Part shown: one piece after another, positions 38,275 through 50,645 of the stretch
Position numbering within the stretch: position 1 is the stretch's first letter
Layout of the letters: each line of letters begins with the position of its first letter
Assembly (NCBI GenBank): GCA_027886175.1
Contig: JAJNNQ010000018.1
Coordinates: forward strand, 21,309,001 to 21,373,000
DNA: 64,000 nt
Reading direction: 5' to 3'
From: Phylloscopus collybita
Lineage: Eukaryota; Chordata; Aves; Passeriformes; Phylloscopidae
The notes under the pieces: model-generated
The model's database searches: none
The model's input: the letters and a program-made list of their open reading frames with translations, nothing else
Told to the model about the DNA's origin: nothing
Translations under genes and position numbers: made by a program

Positions 38275-38398
38275 GGGCCTGATTTTGCAAATCCTAATTC
38301 ATACTAATAGTTCTTGCTTCAAAAGTACAGTCGCTTACATCAAGGAGACTTTACAGGTAAGAGAGATTTGAATAATTAAGTACTTCTGGGATCAGTCC
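38275..38398. mobile_element. Degenerate MITE-like inverted repeat
   Basis: The 124-bp segment starts 'gggcctgattttgcaaatcc' and ends 'acttctgggatcagtcc'. The complement of the end (ggactgatcccagaagt) resembles the start, giving imperfect terminal inverted repeats of about 17 bp. The interior has 'ttcatactaatagttcttgc' and 'cttacatcaaggagacttta', resembling the two arms of a palindromic amniote repeat I recall as 'gggcctgatcctgcaa...'. The imperfect symmetry is visible; the family assignment is inference. Confidence 0.42.
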
Positions 38399-39464
38399 TT
38401 TTGATGAGATGCTTCTGGGTCTTTATTAGCTCATCCAATTGCAGAACAGGTAACATCTGTGCCTTAGCAGACACCGAGTATTCCGCTAAGGAAATCTGCT
38501 GGATTTATGACTACTGAAGTTGAACAATTTAAGACTAATACTTCTTTTTATATTCACATACATAATCTCAGTGAAGTTAATAGCATTTAATATTTTGCTT
38601 ATTACTCATGCAATTCAAGACTGTAAACCTGGGCTCTTAAAATTATTTTAAACTAATTTATAGAATTTAAATGCCCTTCAAAGCCAACAGTTATTCCATT
38701 TCAGAAAGATAATGTGTTATATTAGTTTTCCAAGAATGAACTATTTCATTATTATGACTACCATAGCAGTACCAAAGGAAGACCAAATCTATAGCATTCA
38801 AAAATACCAATCAAAAAGTGTTTCATCTTACCCAAGCCAAGAATTCACATGGGCAAGACAGCTATTCTATATGTTGACTCTTTGATGAATCTATTCCTAT
38901 ATCCATTAGTTTGTCTTGTTCCATTTTGATAGGAAGCCACCCTTTCACTCACCATCTTTATAAAGTCTTGTGAGAGAAGGTTTCCATGTAACATTAATTG
39001 TTAGATGAATGACCAGATGGATGAGCAGGCTGGTCCCCTCTTTGGGGACAGGAACAACTACAAAAATTATTCTTGTATTTTTTAAATTTGAGTGGTACCG
39101 AAGTTGCTGAAAATGTCTGTCTACTTTGGAATGAAGGAACCAAGTTATATTGTCTCAGGTGATACACTGCACAATGTCATTCCCTGACACAAAGTAGAAA
39201 GACTGAATTTACTTTCACTTTAGTAAAAACATAGATCTATCCTTCTAGCCTAACCATATCCAGTGCTTTGAGAATGCCTGAAGACTCAAATATTGTCTCT
39301 TTTAGACTCTAGTGCATGCGTGATTGTCTTTTAACAAAGCATCAATATCCACAAAAGGTAGACTTCAGTTCAAAATTTCAGGATGGATTACAAATGAAAG
39401 TGTCTTGGCATGCTTTTAAGCTCAAACTTGTAGAAGCTGTGACATAAAGTAAAAGATTTTGTGG

Positions 39465-39531
39465 AAAACCAAAAAGGAAATAAAAAAACCAAAAACCAAC
39501 AAACCCACAACCAAACCAAATGAAAAAAAAA
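39465..39531. repeat. A-rich low-complexity tract
   Basis: A runs mixed with 'aaccaaa', 'aaacccacaacc' and 'aaaccaaa'. The overlapping minus-strand frame is W/F/G-rich nonsense. Confidence 0.9.
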
Positions 39532-41049
39532 GATGGGTTTCTCAAGCACATGAATTGCATCAAGGTATTAGACATGCATCTGTTTTAACAAAATTGAGGC
39601 AATCATTGTCTTTAGTGTTAAAGGGACTTTAGCAATTCAGAATTACCAAAATTATTCTCTTTTTAGTGTTAAACTCTATTTATCTCTTTTAGTTTGATCA
39701 TATGAATTAATAGGGCAAACCACTGAGACTCAATAAGCATTTTCTGTTTATTGTTATCTTAAAATTTATTTACAATTTAGCTGAATTAACTGTTTATGAC
39801 ATACTGGTGGTAAAAAAAAAAAAAATCGTATTTTGGTTACACAAATATTTTTGTCTCACTTTCATTAATACTTTAGCCTCAGTTTTAAACATTACACCTT
39901 TGTAGACCAAGCCTGAAAAGTGAGCAACACTGCCAGCTCTCGTTGAAGTTAACAGGAACTGAGTGTGCACAACACTTTGCAGGATCAGACCCTTCACATG
40001 AAAATATTTTTACTGCATTAAGCCACATCCTTCCTGACCTTAATTCATACTGGATAAATCAATTTGTTAATTCAGCTGAGATTAGACATTTGAAACAGAA
40101 CATAAATTATATTTTTCCAATCCTACAAGAGATTATTTTTTCTTCCTGGAAAATGTGTTAACAACCATAGTCTAAATCAGCACAGAAAATGCAAGATCTG
40201 AGTTCAAAGGTCACCCCCTTTTTTAGCAGTACTTTCATAAATGGAAACAAGAGAAGATTGTGTTCTGCTTTGTCTAGATTTCAAGGCAAGGAATTAGTTA
40301 CAGTCGTTTTTGGTTTTTTTTTAAGTAACATTTAGTAATAGAGGGAGAAGATCTTCCCGACTTAAACTCCAGTGTATTACCAAGAGCCTATTTCAAGCCC
40401 TACTGAAACCAGCAAGTTATTCTGTTACCTTCAACAGGCTTTAAAATGCGTTCTAAATCCAAGATTTTTTTCCTCTCCAAATTCCTTACAAAAAAAATAA
40501 TTTGCTGTTCTGACAGAAGTCCCACTTCAAAAGGTCATGGACTGTATGCAGAACTTTCACTCAAGCCCTCTGGATTTATTCATGTTAACAAGTTTTTTTT
40601 TGTTGAACAGAGGCCAATTACTCCAGGCAAACCCACAAAATTAAGTGGCACTGCCTTAGTACACTAAGAATGTGATCCGTATTTTAGACAAATATCATTT
40701 GAGTGCTCAAACTGTGCTCCAGACATAGCATAAAAGCAACAGAACAATCATTTTCTCTGTCTCCCTCACTGCAATTTAAATGAAAATGTTAAAAAATGTT
40801 TTCTTTACAACATTTTTTAAAATCACTTAATTATCTTAATACAATTAGGAAATACATAGCTGATCAGACTCATGGGAAATAAAAAACAACTTAAAGGAAG
40901 TGGTTTAACAAATAGATTTGAAAATCTTTTAAGGAAACTTCAATAATAAAGATATAAATGTAGCTCAAGCCCAAATTAAAATAGGAAAATCATGCAGTGG
41001 TTAAATTGCCATAATACATGTTGTTGCTCTTCACTCTTCTTCATTTGGC

Positions 41050-41068
41050 TTTTTTTTTTTTTTTTTTT
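41050..41068. repeat. T19 homopolymer downstream of SS4
   Basis: A run of 19 T on the plus strand (A19 in the NRXN3 transcript), about 270 nt into the intron after SS4. Confidence 0.95.
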
Positions 41069-41231
41069 AATAAATCATCTCCTGAATTTTTGCTTGTTTG
41101 TCATTACTATTATAGCAAGCTTAGAATTTTGTCCCTTTAACTGCATTTTAATAGCAATGTATTATAGCATGATTTATCAACATATGGCAGGTGGAAGCTG
41201 ACACAAATTATAATGAAAATTAAAACAGTCA

Positions 41232-41325
41232 TTTATGCAGCAGGCGATTATCATTTAAGAAACATTTATTTGCAGGCTTTAAAAATGAGAATTTAGAACC
41301 AAATGGGTTTAAAATGAAAGTTTTA
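41232..41325 (-). promoter_or_regulatory. Candidate STAR-protein (SAM68/SLM) splicing response element downstream of SS4
   Basis: In transcript sense this part of the intron carries seven TAAA tetramers, at plus-strand positions 41322-41325, 41308-41311, 41292-41295, 41278-41281, 41265-41268, 41254-41257 and 41232-41235. The first begins 12 nt after the exon end, and steps between motifs are 14, 16, 14, 13, 11 and 22 nt. Four of them overlap TTAA. STAR-family RNA-binding proteins recognise U(U/A)AA motifs as dimers and repress neurexin SS4 inclusion in mammals (established knowledge). The motif cluster is seen directly; the regulatory role here is inferred. Confidence 0.65.
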
Positions 41326-41336
41326 ATGACTGTTAC

Positions 41337-41426
41337 CTTTTTCCTGCAGCCACTCCTCTACAGGCCGGTTATATTTGAAGGGGATTTTCTGTTTTACCAT
41401 TTGGAACCGTTCACTATCAGTGTTGC
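41337..41426 (-). CDS. NRXN3: Neurexin-3 exon B: alternatively spliced segment SS4 (30 residues)
   Basis: This 90-nt phase 1-1 cassette encodes, with the carried-in [14 protein letters not shown] followed by [17 protein letters not shown]. That is the conserved neurexin SS4 insert. In the family, including SS4 remodels the LNS6 rim near the Ca2+ site. It weakens binding to LRRTMs and to splice-B neuroligin-1, and permits cerebellin binding. The acceptor reads CTTTAAAG|GCAAC, with a purine-interrupted pyrimidine tract. The donor reads AAAAAG|GTAACA and lacks G at +5. Both are weak sites, as expected for a regulated exon. Skipping joins exon A directly to exon C without a frame change. The fifth residue is Ser (D-S-E); from memory mammals have Asn there, which should be checked by alignment. 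A TAAA-rich stretch follows directly in the downstream intron. Confidence 0.96.
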
Positions 41427-41912
41427 CTTTAAAGTTTAAAAAACAGCTTAAAAACAATCTGTAAAGTCAATGAAATAGTTAAAACATCCTACATTTTTCG
41501 GGTTTTTTATGACCTTATTTAGCTATAGATAAATAAGTGTGCATGTTTGTACATATATATATATTTGAAAAGAGAAAGATTTATCTTTAGTAGAGTGGAG
41601 AATAGTTATACATCCAATTGCCTGAGGTTCTGGAAGGTCAAAGAAATTAAATCCTACAAAAAAGATAACTCAGATTCTCCTCAGAGTATTTGTTTATCCA
41701 AATTGGTTAGAAGGCATAAGCAATTTGTCTGCAATGTGAGACCTTGCGTGAACTCAGTGCCATGAGTTAAAACACTTCAGTCAGACTCTGGATCTGATTG
41801 CATATGGACATGGCACAATGTGTCAGTCATGTAAACACACAGCAGTAATTTGATGAACCTTCTTGCACTGGTAAAAGACACACCTTAGAACTAGAAACCC
41901 AGTAAGCAGAGG

Positions 41913-41932
41913 AAAAAAAAAAAAAAAAAAAA
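41913..41932. repeat. A20 homopolymer upstream of SS4
   Basis: A run of 20 A on the plus strand. In transcript sense this is a U20 tract about 490 nt before the SS4 acceptor. Confidence 0.95.
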
Positions 41933-43674
41933 GGAAGAAAATATAAGAAATCAATGCCAAAAGGATGTAATAGAAAATAGAATTAGTTTAACAAAAACCC
42001 AAACACCTAAGAATCAAAAGACAAACAGGAAAAAAGAGAAGTAAAATTTGAAAAGAGGGAGAACTGTTAATTAAGGGTACATTAAGACTTCTGTTCAGTT
42101 ACCAAAGACTTGGGCCTGTTGCCAGAATAAAACAAAAACTTAGAAACTAATTTCAATAAAAACAGAAATAATCGGCCAAAATGTAAATTTTGGCAATTAC
42201 TGTTCCATTGTTCCTTGTTGATAGATAATAGAATCATCCATTAAATTGTGCTGTGGTAGAAAGCTCCTTGCACAGAACAGAGAGGAACAGGATTCACACA
42301 AAGCCTCTGTCCAAATTCCCTAGCTACTGGAAAATTGTACAGGTCAGATGGAACCTCCAGTAGAGAGGAGGAGTTCAGTTTGATGGTGCTAGGAATGACA
42401 GTGAACAAGAGCCATCACTCTGCTTTTTCATTTTCTTCAGCTAGAGTCACTTTCTGATTAATTCTAATTTTTGCTTCAAGTATTATTTTTACAAAAACCC
42501 TTCAGTCAGACAGGCATAAGAGAAGTGCATTTTTAACATGCAAAATTATAATATTGTAGCAAAAGGATTAAGACCACAACTTACTGAAGTTATGCTACCA
42601 TAAGCAGAAGTTCAGTAGATCAGTTGTGCTCCAGTATGCACATTTATTAATGGTGGCCCAAGTCAGCAACTGCTCTGCACAATTTGCAGCATTGCCTTTA
42701 AAGGCCCACATATAAATATTCTAATGGGGCTTCGTATTTGTTTGACTTTCAACAGATGCTGTAATCTTTTTTCCATGTAAAGAGATACCAATGAAAAAAA
42801 GCACAATTAAAAACTAAGTCATGTGAGTCCAGCCAGTCAAGAGCAGACACTGTGCTACTGCAGGGAGTATGGCTGGTGAATCTCACGTGTTCTGTCATCC
42901 TTACTGCATAGCTGCTGCTCAGAAAGGCTGCCAGTCTATGTGAGGTACCTGCTGACCACAGCTGTGCTCTCCAGCAGCACCTTGGCACTGCTTTCTGCAG
43001 CATGTGAGAGGCACTATAGCAACACACCAGATACCATCCCACAAGGATCCATGTGACCTAATCTTAAGGAGTATTTGTAAAAATTGTCATCTATATCGCA
43101 GTAAGCTTAGTGTAAGGAAAACAGCAACTTGCGTTTGGGTTCGTATCTCCAACTATAATGATGAACATTTAGGAGCCTTGCTGCTTATTCAGGGAACTAG
43201 GTAAAAAAAAGGCAAAAGCATTTAAGAACAACTTTACTGGCCCAATTACTTATTACCTTTTTGAAAAATCAGATGACTTTTTACCTTTTGTATAACTTAT
43301 TAATTGTGGGAAACTGCTATTCCCCATTGTAGAAATATCTAATTAAGCACCAGCTGACACAAAATATTGCTCCAGTTTATCTGTTGCACCTCAGATGCCT
43401 GCCATATACATTTGGTTATTCATATAAACTAGAAGGAAAAGATAAAATTGAAAACACTCTCTCAGTAATTTGTCAAGTCATATTTAACAATGTACTGTGG
43501 TGAATTTGAGTCACTCACAAACTTTTAAGTACATTCCCAGCTCTCATAATTCATATCAGTACCACCAAAAAGGCAGCTTTGTACTTCTATGAGTACATAT
43601 TCCTAAACAGAAAATTTTAACCCTATTCAATGCAGGAACCAAGAAAAAAATAGATGAAGAGCAGCTGAGTTAAT

Positions 43675-43704
43675 ATAAACAACAAAAACAAAAAAACCCA
43701 AAAC
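43675..43704. repeat. A-rich low-complexity tract
   Basis: Short 'aaacaacaaaaac' tract followed by an A6 run and 'ccc'. Confidence 0.85.
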
Positions 43705-44121
43705 TCTACCTAAAGCTAAAGAGACTAATTTTAACAAAACAATGATATTTGATCTGTTTATTAATAATAAACTGAAGACTACTGTAAGCTGAGGTCATGA
43801 AGATCAGTTGTTTTTCCAATTTCTTAACCCAAATGACAGCTTCCTTTCCTGCAAGCTCTGCCATTCATTAAGCCTAGGGGAAGCTCACACTCACAGGACA
43901 GGGAAGCAGACCCATTGGTTTGGAGAGAACAGAAACAAAATTAAGTCAAACTACAAAAATTTCTTTTTTGAGATCAATTAGCAAGACATTCAGCTTACAT
44001 GTTTTCTCAACACACTAATCCATGCCTACCAAATAGCTAAATCTCATAAATGCAATCATAAAACTTCTGCATCGCCTTTAGGATTTTTTTTTTTTTTGTT
44101 TAATTACAGTGTGCCTGATTT

Positions 44122-44140
44122 TTGTTGTTGTTGTTGTTGT
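44122..44140. repeat. (TTG)6 trinucleotide microsatellite
   Basis: Six TTG units, directly after 'ctgattt'. Confidence 0.93.
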
Positions 44141-47100
44141 CTGTAAGGAAGGAGTACTAGGTCCTGAAAAATCCTCAGAAGGCATTTCAATGGCACTTAA
44201 AGACCTAAATTTTCTCTCAACTCAGACTTGAACACTTACAAAGAGGCTGCTACTAGATCTATATTGCATGTGATAGAGATAGACACAGTTTTGGTAGAAA
44301 TGGGGTTATTCCCCGTTTTATAGAGTACATTCTGAGCTAGGACTAGTGGTTAAATGAGTGCATTGATACTGTAATGTCAATGGGCAGGCATGTTTTCTAT
44401 AGCCCCAAGGAAATTCTGAAACACTATTTACAAGCAACAAGAAACTCCACTGTCCTCATCCAGTATGGGTGTGCACATAAGTAACCTTTTACTGGTGGCA
44501 GTGAGATCTTTCTCAGAATGAAGACAGTTCAGAGGAACACTAGAGTCAGCCAGGGGCTGGCATGGAGTGCTTCTTCCTCTGTGTGAAAGGCTGACTGTAG
44601 AAAGGAAAAAAATGTGGTGAATTGAAATTCCTCAGAAATAGGGTGTCTGACAAGAACAGGCCAATAAGATTGGAAGTAAAAAAAGGAAGTGGTACAATCA
44701 AAAAAGACATGACAATTAAAAATGGGTTTCTTACAGTTCTAGACCTTCAAGAAAGCCAGAAATGACAACTATTCCCCACCACATCTTTAAAAACTTTTTT
44801 TTAAATCAGGTTTAATTTAATTTTATGATGTTATTATTATGCAGATACATTCAGCAAGATTAAGATACATATAAAAATCATACCTTTAAAAGAGATGAAA
44901 AATTGAAGGGCATTAGAAAATTCAAATTGGTTTATATTGCAACATTAGTCTCTGATCTATTCTTTTTTTGGTTTGTTTTTAAATTTTATTTCAGACATAA
45001 CTAAGAACGCGTTTTAAAAACATGTGCATGAGAATGTGTTTGCTCATATACCCAAATACAAGAGTGAGCTAAAGAACAAGTTTTTCATTGTTAAGAGCTT
45101 AGAATAGTCAATAGATACAACAAATAGAACCACACAATTACTAAATTAATACTGACTTGGAGTTGTGCTTTAAAAAATAATCACAACATTTGATATGAGA
45201 GCTCAAAAAGGAAATATCATGGTTTGCAACACAAAGTAATGTAAGTTTAGCATGAAGAAACCTTATAGAACCTCTGACAGCTGAGGCATGATGTGATTAA
45301 AGGTGTTTCTCATCCAACTTCATACACAGAAATTTTCAGTAACAATCCTTTTGTAACCTCAATGTAATTTTTTTCTATAGTTGAATGATATACACATTCA
45401 AACAACCTTTTCATGTAACTAATGTAGATTCTTCTCTTTTTTTTCCTTTTGAGTCCAGATTTGATTCCAGGCTGCTCTTCAGAACAGAATACACAGGACA
45501 GAGTGATTTAAATTTATTTCAGAAAATACTTCTAATTGCACAATTCTTCTGCATCAATGTGGGTCTCAAAAGTTGCAGGATGTAATTTTTTATAGTAAAA
45601 TTGTGTTGATTAGTTTTGCTACTTGTGATTCACTAAATATTTTCCTCCCATAGTTTCTAGCTGCTTAAGTGATTCAAGTACCAATAGGAAAGGCTCATTT
45701 TAAATAAGTTTCTTCTTTTTTCCTTTATCCACATAATAATTTCCTGTATATCAATACAACTTAGATCTGCTCAAAACTTACCTTCTCCTAAAGAACTGTG
45801 CCTCATAAATACATTATTTTGCCAATTTTTATTCCTTTTTCATGTGAAAATTCTAAAGCTAAGTTAGGAGACTAGGATTAAAAGAAGTCTTTTGTCCCAT
45901 TTAGCACTTATATGCACAATTACATGCACAATAGAAATTCTGTTGCATGTCCTAAGTTTTTCAACAAAGTGATAATCAGACTTTTATGACCTCAAGGATT
46001 TTAATGGTCACATTTTGAAACCTTCAAGATTCTTGAATCTTGGTTAACCTGAATATTCAAAATATTTCAAATACCACGAACATTCCTGACAACCAAATGC
46101 TTTGGAGATGAATAAGGCAGAAGTGCTGTATGTTTTGGTGGCTTTTTGCTTTGTTTTGTTTTGTCCCTCTTTTTTCCAAAAGAAATGTAGAATCCAGTCA
46201 TAAAAATAAGAGCCTACTGGTAAAATATGATCAATTTCCAGTTTTCTGTCTTTTTTCTGAAGCCCTTGGTATCCCTGCTCCACAAACTATACTGATAAAT
46301 ATAGATCAGATTCACGTTGAACTTTGGCTTTTGATAATCTTCAATTTAGACCAAACTAAAATGGGGAAAAAAATGAAAAGAATTTGCTTGTGTTAATGAC
46401 TACTGGCAGTTCCCAGAGGAAATGCTTTTTATGCAGTTCAACAGTCCAGGGGACAGAGTTTAAATTTGCTCATGGGCAAAGTAGAATCTTCTTCCAAAAC
46501 CCTATAGTGCTGGAGGATATTTTTCTTTTCTGCTGGTGATTCCTTTAAGAAAACTAACAACCTTTATTGCATTAAGCTTACTTCTAAACCGAAAGGGAAT
46601 CTTAAGCCAAAGAAAGTACAACAATTGAAGCTCTGAAAAATCTTGCTTCTTGGCCTGGACCAATCATGATGATTCAATACCTCTTAGGTGTGAAAGAGGG
46701 AAACTGAAAGGTTCCAGCAAATTGCACTGGGCAGAAAGAAAGAACTTGCTTTTAGGTGGAATATTAATCCACCCTAATATGTTGTCAAATCTGTGAAGAT
46801 GCTGAAAAGTATACCATAAGAAAACACTCATCTGATCTAAATTACTATCAAAAGCTGTTCTATGAAGCAGACTTTTCTTCATTGCTTCTAAGTCTCTAAA
46901 AAGAATGTGGCATTTTATCTAATGAGCAGTTATTGAATGAAAAGATGCTACAGTGATACTAGTGATTTAAAGAAACATCTTGAGATCAATGTTCAAGCTT
47001 TAAAATGTTTCCACCATTTCCCCCTTATTGTAGATGGAATTTCCATAGGAAAAGGGCTTGTAAACAGCTAGTGTTTGATAGCTCAGTTCACCCAGCAGCC

Positions 47101-48619
47101 CTTAATGCCAGCTCCCTTTGAGATTTTATGGATGCCCATAATCTCACCAAGATTTACACGCACTTAATTGACATCATCATGGGAGAGAAGTAGCCTGCTA
47201 CAGCATAAGAAGTGTATGTTTGATGGCTAAATGCTCTGCTAACATAAACTGATTCAGTTCAATTCAACCCCAAAATTCTCCCAGGGCTGATGCTGTGTGC
47301 TCTGGAAAAGAGACTTGCATGCATCATGGAGAAGCTACCATTTCACCCCCGATAAAGGGAACAAAAGTTTCCAAAGTGTACTTGTGATTGGCACAGACTA
47401 AGCCTCTTTAATCACTTCTGTTTTCAGACAGCTGCACTTAAAATCTTACAGTATACTGAATTGCCCCATTTTCACATTTCCTTAAGTACATATTTTGTTT
47501 TAAATACTATGAAGTACAACCACTATTTGTTCATAGCTTGTATTCAATTAGAAAACTGACACAAGTCTATTACTAAAGGATTAGAATCTATTTTTAAGAC
47601 TAGATCTTCCTCCATATATCAGAAAGGAATGACAACACAATAAAGATTTAGCATCAGGTCTGTTTATGTATAGATGTTTATTTTGTTGTGTTACTGTAAG
47701 ACCATATTGTCGTTTATGTTATATAACATAGTGAATGGTTGCACTAAAATCCAAACATGTAAAAAACCTCTACTTATAGTGGCTTTGGAAAACACTTGAA
47801 AAAAGTCCAAACCTGAAACCACAGATGTGGCTTATACAAAAATGAAACAGGATAGCCATGCTCAACCAAACAATTATAAGGCAGATGATCTGGAATCTAA
47901 CTATCACAAGCTGTCTCTATAAAAATCCTTGTAAAGCTTCAGTTTTGCCTTGTATAACAGGAGCACTGTAGAAAATTAATTCAAAATTAGGATTTTATTT
48001 TATTTGAATGAACTGAAAAATAGACAAGTCTTAACCTTGTTCAGCTTTGCTTGAGTTCTTGGATATTATATTTTTTCCTCTGCCTTCACTGTTCAATAAA
48101 GTTGCATATTTTGCTATTGAATTCTCATTTTATTTCTTGTCCTCATTTTCCCCTTAGTCCTAGATGCCCTTGACTTTATCTTCAATTCCCTCTGATCACA
48201 TTGTTTGCTGGGAGCAACACCTTTTATTCTGTTCATTTCACTGTGGACTGGAGTTAAAAGCTGACCTTCACACTGCAACCCTCCTCAGCTCACTGCCCTC
48301 ATGACAAGAGACAACAAGGTCTTGGTAATATAAGTACTAAAAATGTGAGAGAGAATTAGCAAGCAAGACTCCAACAGTAAAAGTTATTCAGGCAACTGGA
48401 GCTGTTCCTAAGTCTCTAGTGCCTCAACCAAGAGCTTTACAATGCTATCACTCCCTATTTTATCTGATCTTTTTTAGTTGAAAAAACTTGAGGTTCTAAT
48501 TTAAAGTAAAACACCATTCCCAAACTCATTGGGAAATTCAGAAGAAAACTAGGAGATAGGCGTTTAAACGTCTGTGCAGGAGGTACAGCTAATGTGAACC
48601 ACAATGACACTAATAAGAC

Positions 48620-48750
48620 TAAGAGACTTGAAGAAGTCATCTAATTCAATGCTCTGCCCCAGGACAAGACCAGTAGCATTTTAACCTCTCTTAGATTAGT
48701 CTTTCTATCCTGTTTTGGATGACTGAGAAAATAAGTGCCTTACCCTCGAT
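48620..48750 (-). mobile_element. Probable ancient CR1 fragment, antisense
   Basis: Weak but colinear similarity to the 3' region of old CR1 copies: 'gaagtcatctaattcaatgc', 'tctgccccaggacaagacca', then a 'tcctgttttggatgact' block in place of the usual 'cctgttcttaaaaacctcca'. The fragment is short and decayed, so it could also be another CR1-related LINE. Confidence 0.42.
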
Positions 48751-49215
48751 AATCTAACACAGAAGCACAATAGGAGCAAAACGAAAGAAAACTCAGGCTA
48801 ACAAAGGTGGAAAAAGGTTAATCGAACCTTTTCAAGCATGCAGAAAAAAAATATTGTGAAAAATGTGACTCAAGTCCTATTTTATATGTGCACACTATGC
48901 TGAATCACTTCAGCTCTGTGGAAGTTGAGGCCATGGGCATGAAATAACAGCAGTCTGCTTTAGTTCTCATTTGAGCTCTGTTGGAAAACTGAACCAGTGT
49001 ACAGTACAGAGAAAGCAGTTACCAGTTCAAATGCTGTAAAAATATGAAACCATTTGTGTGCCTACATTACTAGATGTTTGAAATGTTTTGTAAGGAATGT
49101 GTAAATAATTGTGTTTTTTCACTGACCAGATCCAAATTGAGCCCCAGTCAGGCAGACAAGGCTGAAGCGTCTATTAAAGAAAAACCAAAACTAAATATTG
49201 ATCACTCCATTTTAA

Positions 49216-49242
49216 GAAAACAAACAAACAAACAAAAAACAA
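49216..49242. repeat. (AAAC)n tract
   Basis: Four to five copies of AAAC followed by an A6 run and 'caac'. Confidence 0.9.
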
Positions 49243-50484
49243 CTGAACTCATTTTGCAGGAAGAAATCAGAGATTGGAATAAAATCCACTGCTATTGTCC
49301 CCCCATCGCACTTCTTTGATTTCCTCGTGAAAGGTCAGGATGTGATTTATATTGCCCAGTGGGAACAAGCAGCAATAATTAAATACCAAAAGCACTATAT
49401 TTGTATTGACACTTAAAATTCTATTAACTCTCATTATCTAGAGCTTGTTTATCTGTTTTGTGCATTAGGCAAAGTCAGGACAGAGAAACGCTGAATCTAA
49501 TTTACATATTTGGGGTTAGGCATTGGGAGCTACATGAGCGTAGCTATTCCACTTCCAGGAGCAATATGAGACTGAAAACAGCAGAGATGCCTTTGTAATG
49601 CGCATGATCTAATGTGAGAAAACTTGTGGCTTTATACCTGCTTCTTGAAGGGTCAGTAGCGTGCTACCACGACCCTACAAACAAGAGCAGCTCAGTTCCA
49701 GCAGGCCTGCAGTCACTGCCTTGGTGCTGGTAGCTATGGAGCTGGATTGGCCCCACTAGAAACCTTCAGATATTTCTGAATCTCATTTCCCTGTGCACAT
49801 ATTATTAGGGAGATAATATGAGGAGTTAAATGTACAAATAGAGAGAGCATGTGCAGTTCTTTCCCATTAACACTGTGCTACTGTAGGGAAGCTGCTCAGT
49901 CAGTAACAATAATGAAAGTAACACTTTTAAGGCCCTTAGTCAAATGTCACTGATGAGGGCTGGAAAGCTAACCAGTTACAAATAACCAAATGGCAAAAAC
50001 TCTATGGAAGGGGCAAGCTCTCTAGGGTCAGTTCCAGGAAATAATTAAAAGCATGTAAGAAACTGATGAAAGAAGAAATTTATTAAAAAGCACTTCCTAT
50101 CAAGATTGCATATTAGACAGTGCTACAGTATCCTCAGGGAAATTCTTGAATTATTTAAAATTTTACTTGAAAAAGCAGTGGGGAATATGAGTTTATTACA
50201 GAATAGAATAAATGAGAGCAAACAGGCCTTTCCCATTTCTAATTGCTACAAATCATGAAATCAATTCTTCTGTTTGCATCAGTTTAGATAAAGGAAAAGA
50301 GAATTCTAGGATTCTGTAGTAACCCACTAAGTCCTCTCAAAGACAGATGCTATTCACCAAGTGCCATGACCAAGAGCACCAGCTACTCACTAAGTAGCAA
50401 AGATGTAAATTCATTGACCCAGAAAGACTTCCATCTTCAGTGAATTGTAGAATATCTTCTATTTAAGTCACTGGAGATAAGGTA

Positions 50485-50645
50485 AATTGGAGCTTTATCC
50501 TCTGTTTACTGATGGGAAAAACTGAGCTGCAGAGTGATAAAAGCTTTACCCAAGATCACAGAGAAAGGCATCTCTAAACACAAGGCTGGGATTCATGAAC
50601 TTCTGACTCCCATTTCCATGGCTGGCCCCTTTCATTTCTGACCAT
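50485..50645 (+). mobile_element. MIR-like tRNA-derived SINE relic
   Basis: The order matches the 3' half of MIR: 'tatcctctgtttactgatgg', 'gaaaaactgagctgcagagt', 'tttacccaagatcacagaga' and 'ggctgggattcatgaacttc', then 'tgactcccatttcc'. The 'caagatcacagagaa...ggctgggattca' block is especially close to the MIR core and tail. MIR-type SINEs predate the mammal-reptile split, so a relic in a bird is plausible. Confidence 0.6.

Larger units (their letters stand above)
35038..41336 (-). other. NRXN3: NRXN3 intron between SS4 and exon C (6,299 bp)
   Basis: The intron is bounded by the weak donor GTAACA next to SS4 and an AG acceptor with a C-rich tract at exon C. It contains the TAAA cluster beside SS4, T19 at 41050-41068, a MITE-like inverted repeat at 38275-38398, A26 at 37635-37660, a possible MIR relic at 35745-35832 and a 24-bp tandem repeat at 35558-35618. 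No further coding signal was seen. Confidence 0.85.

Noticed and set aside
44285..44420. Possible further MIR-like fragment around 'ccccgttttatagag'
   Set aside because: Only one short block resembles MIR and the flanks do not continue the match.
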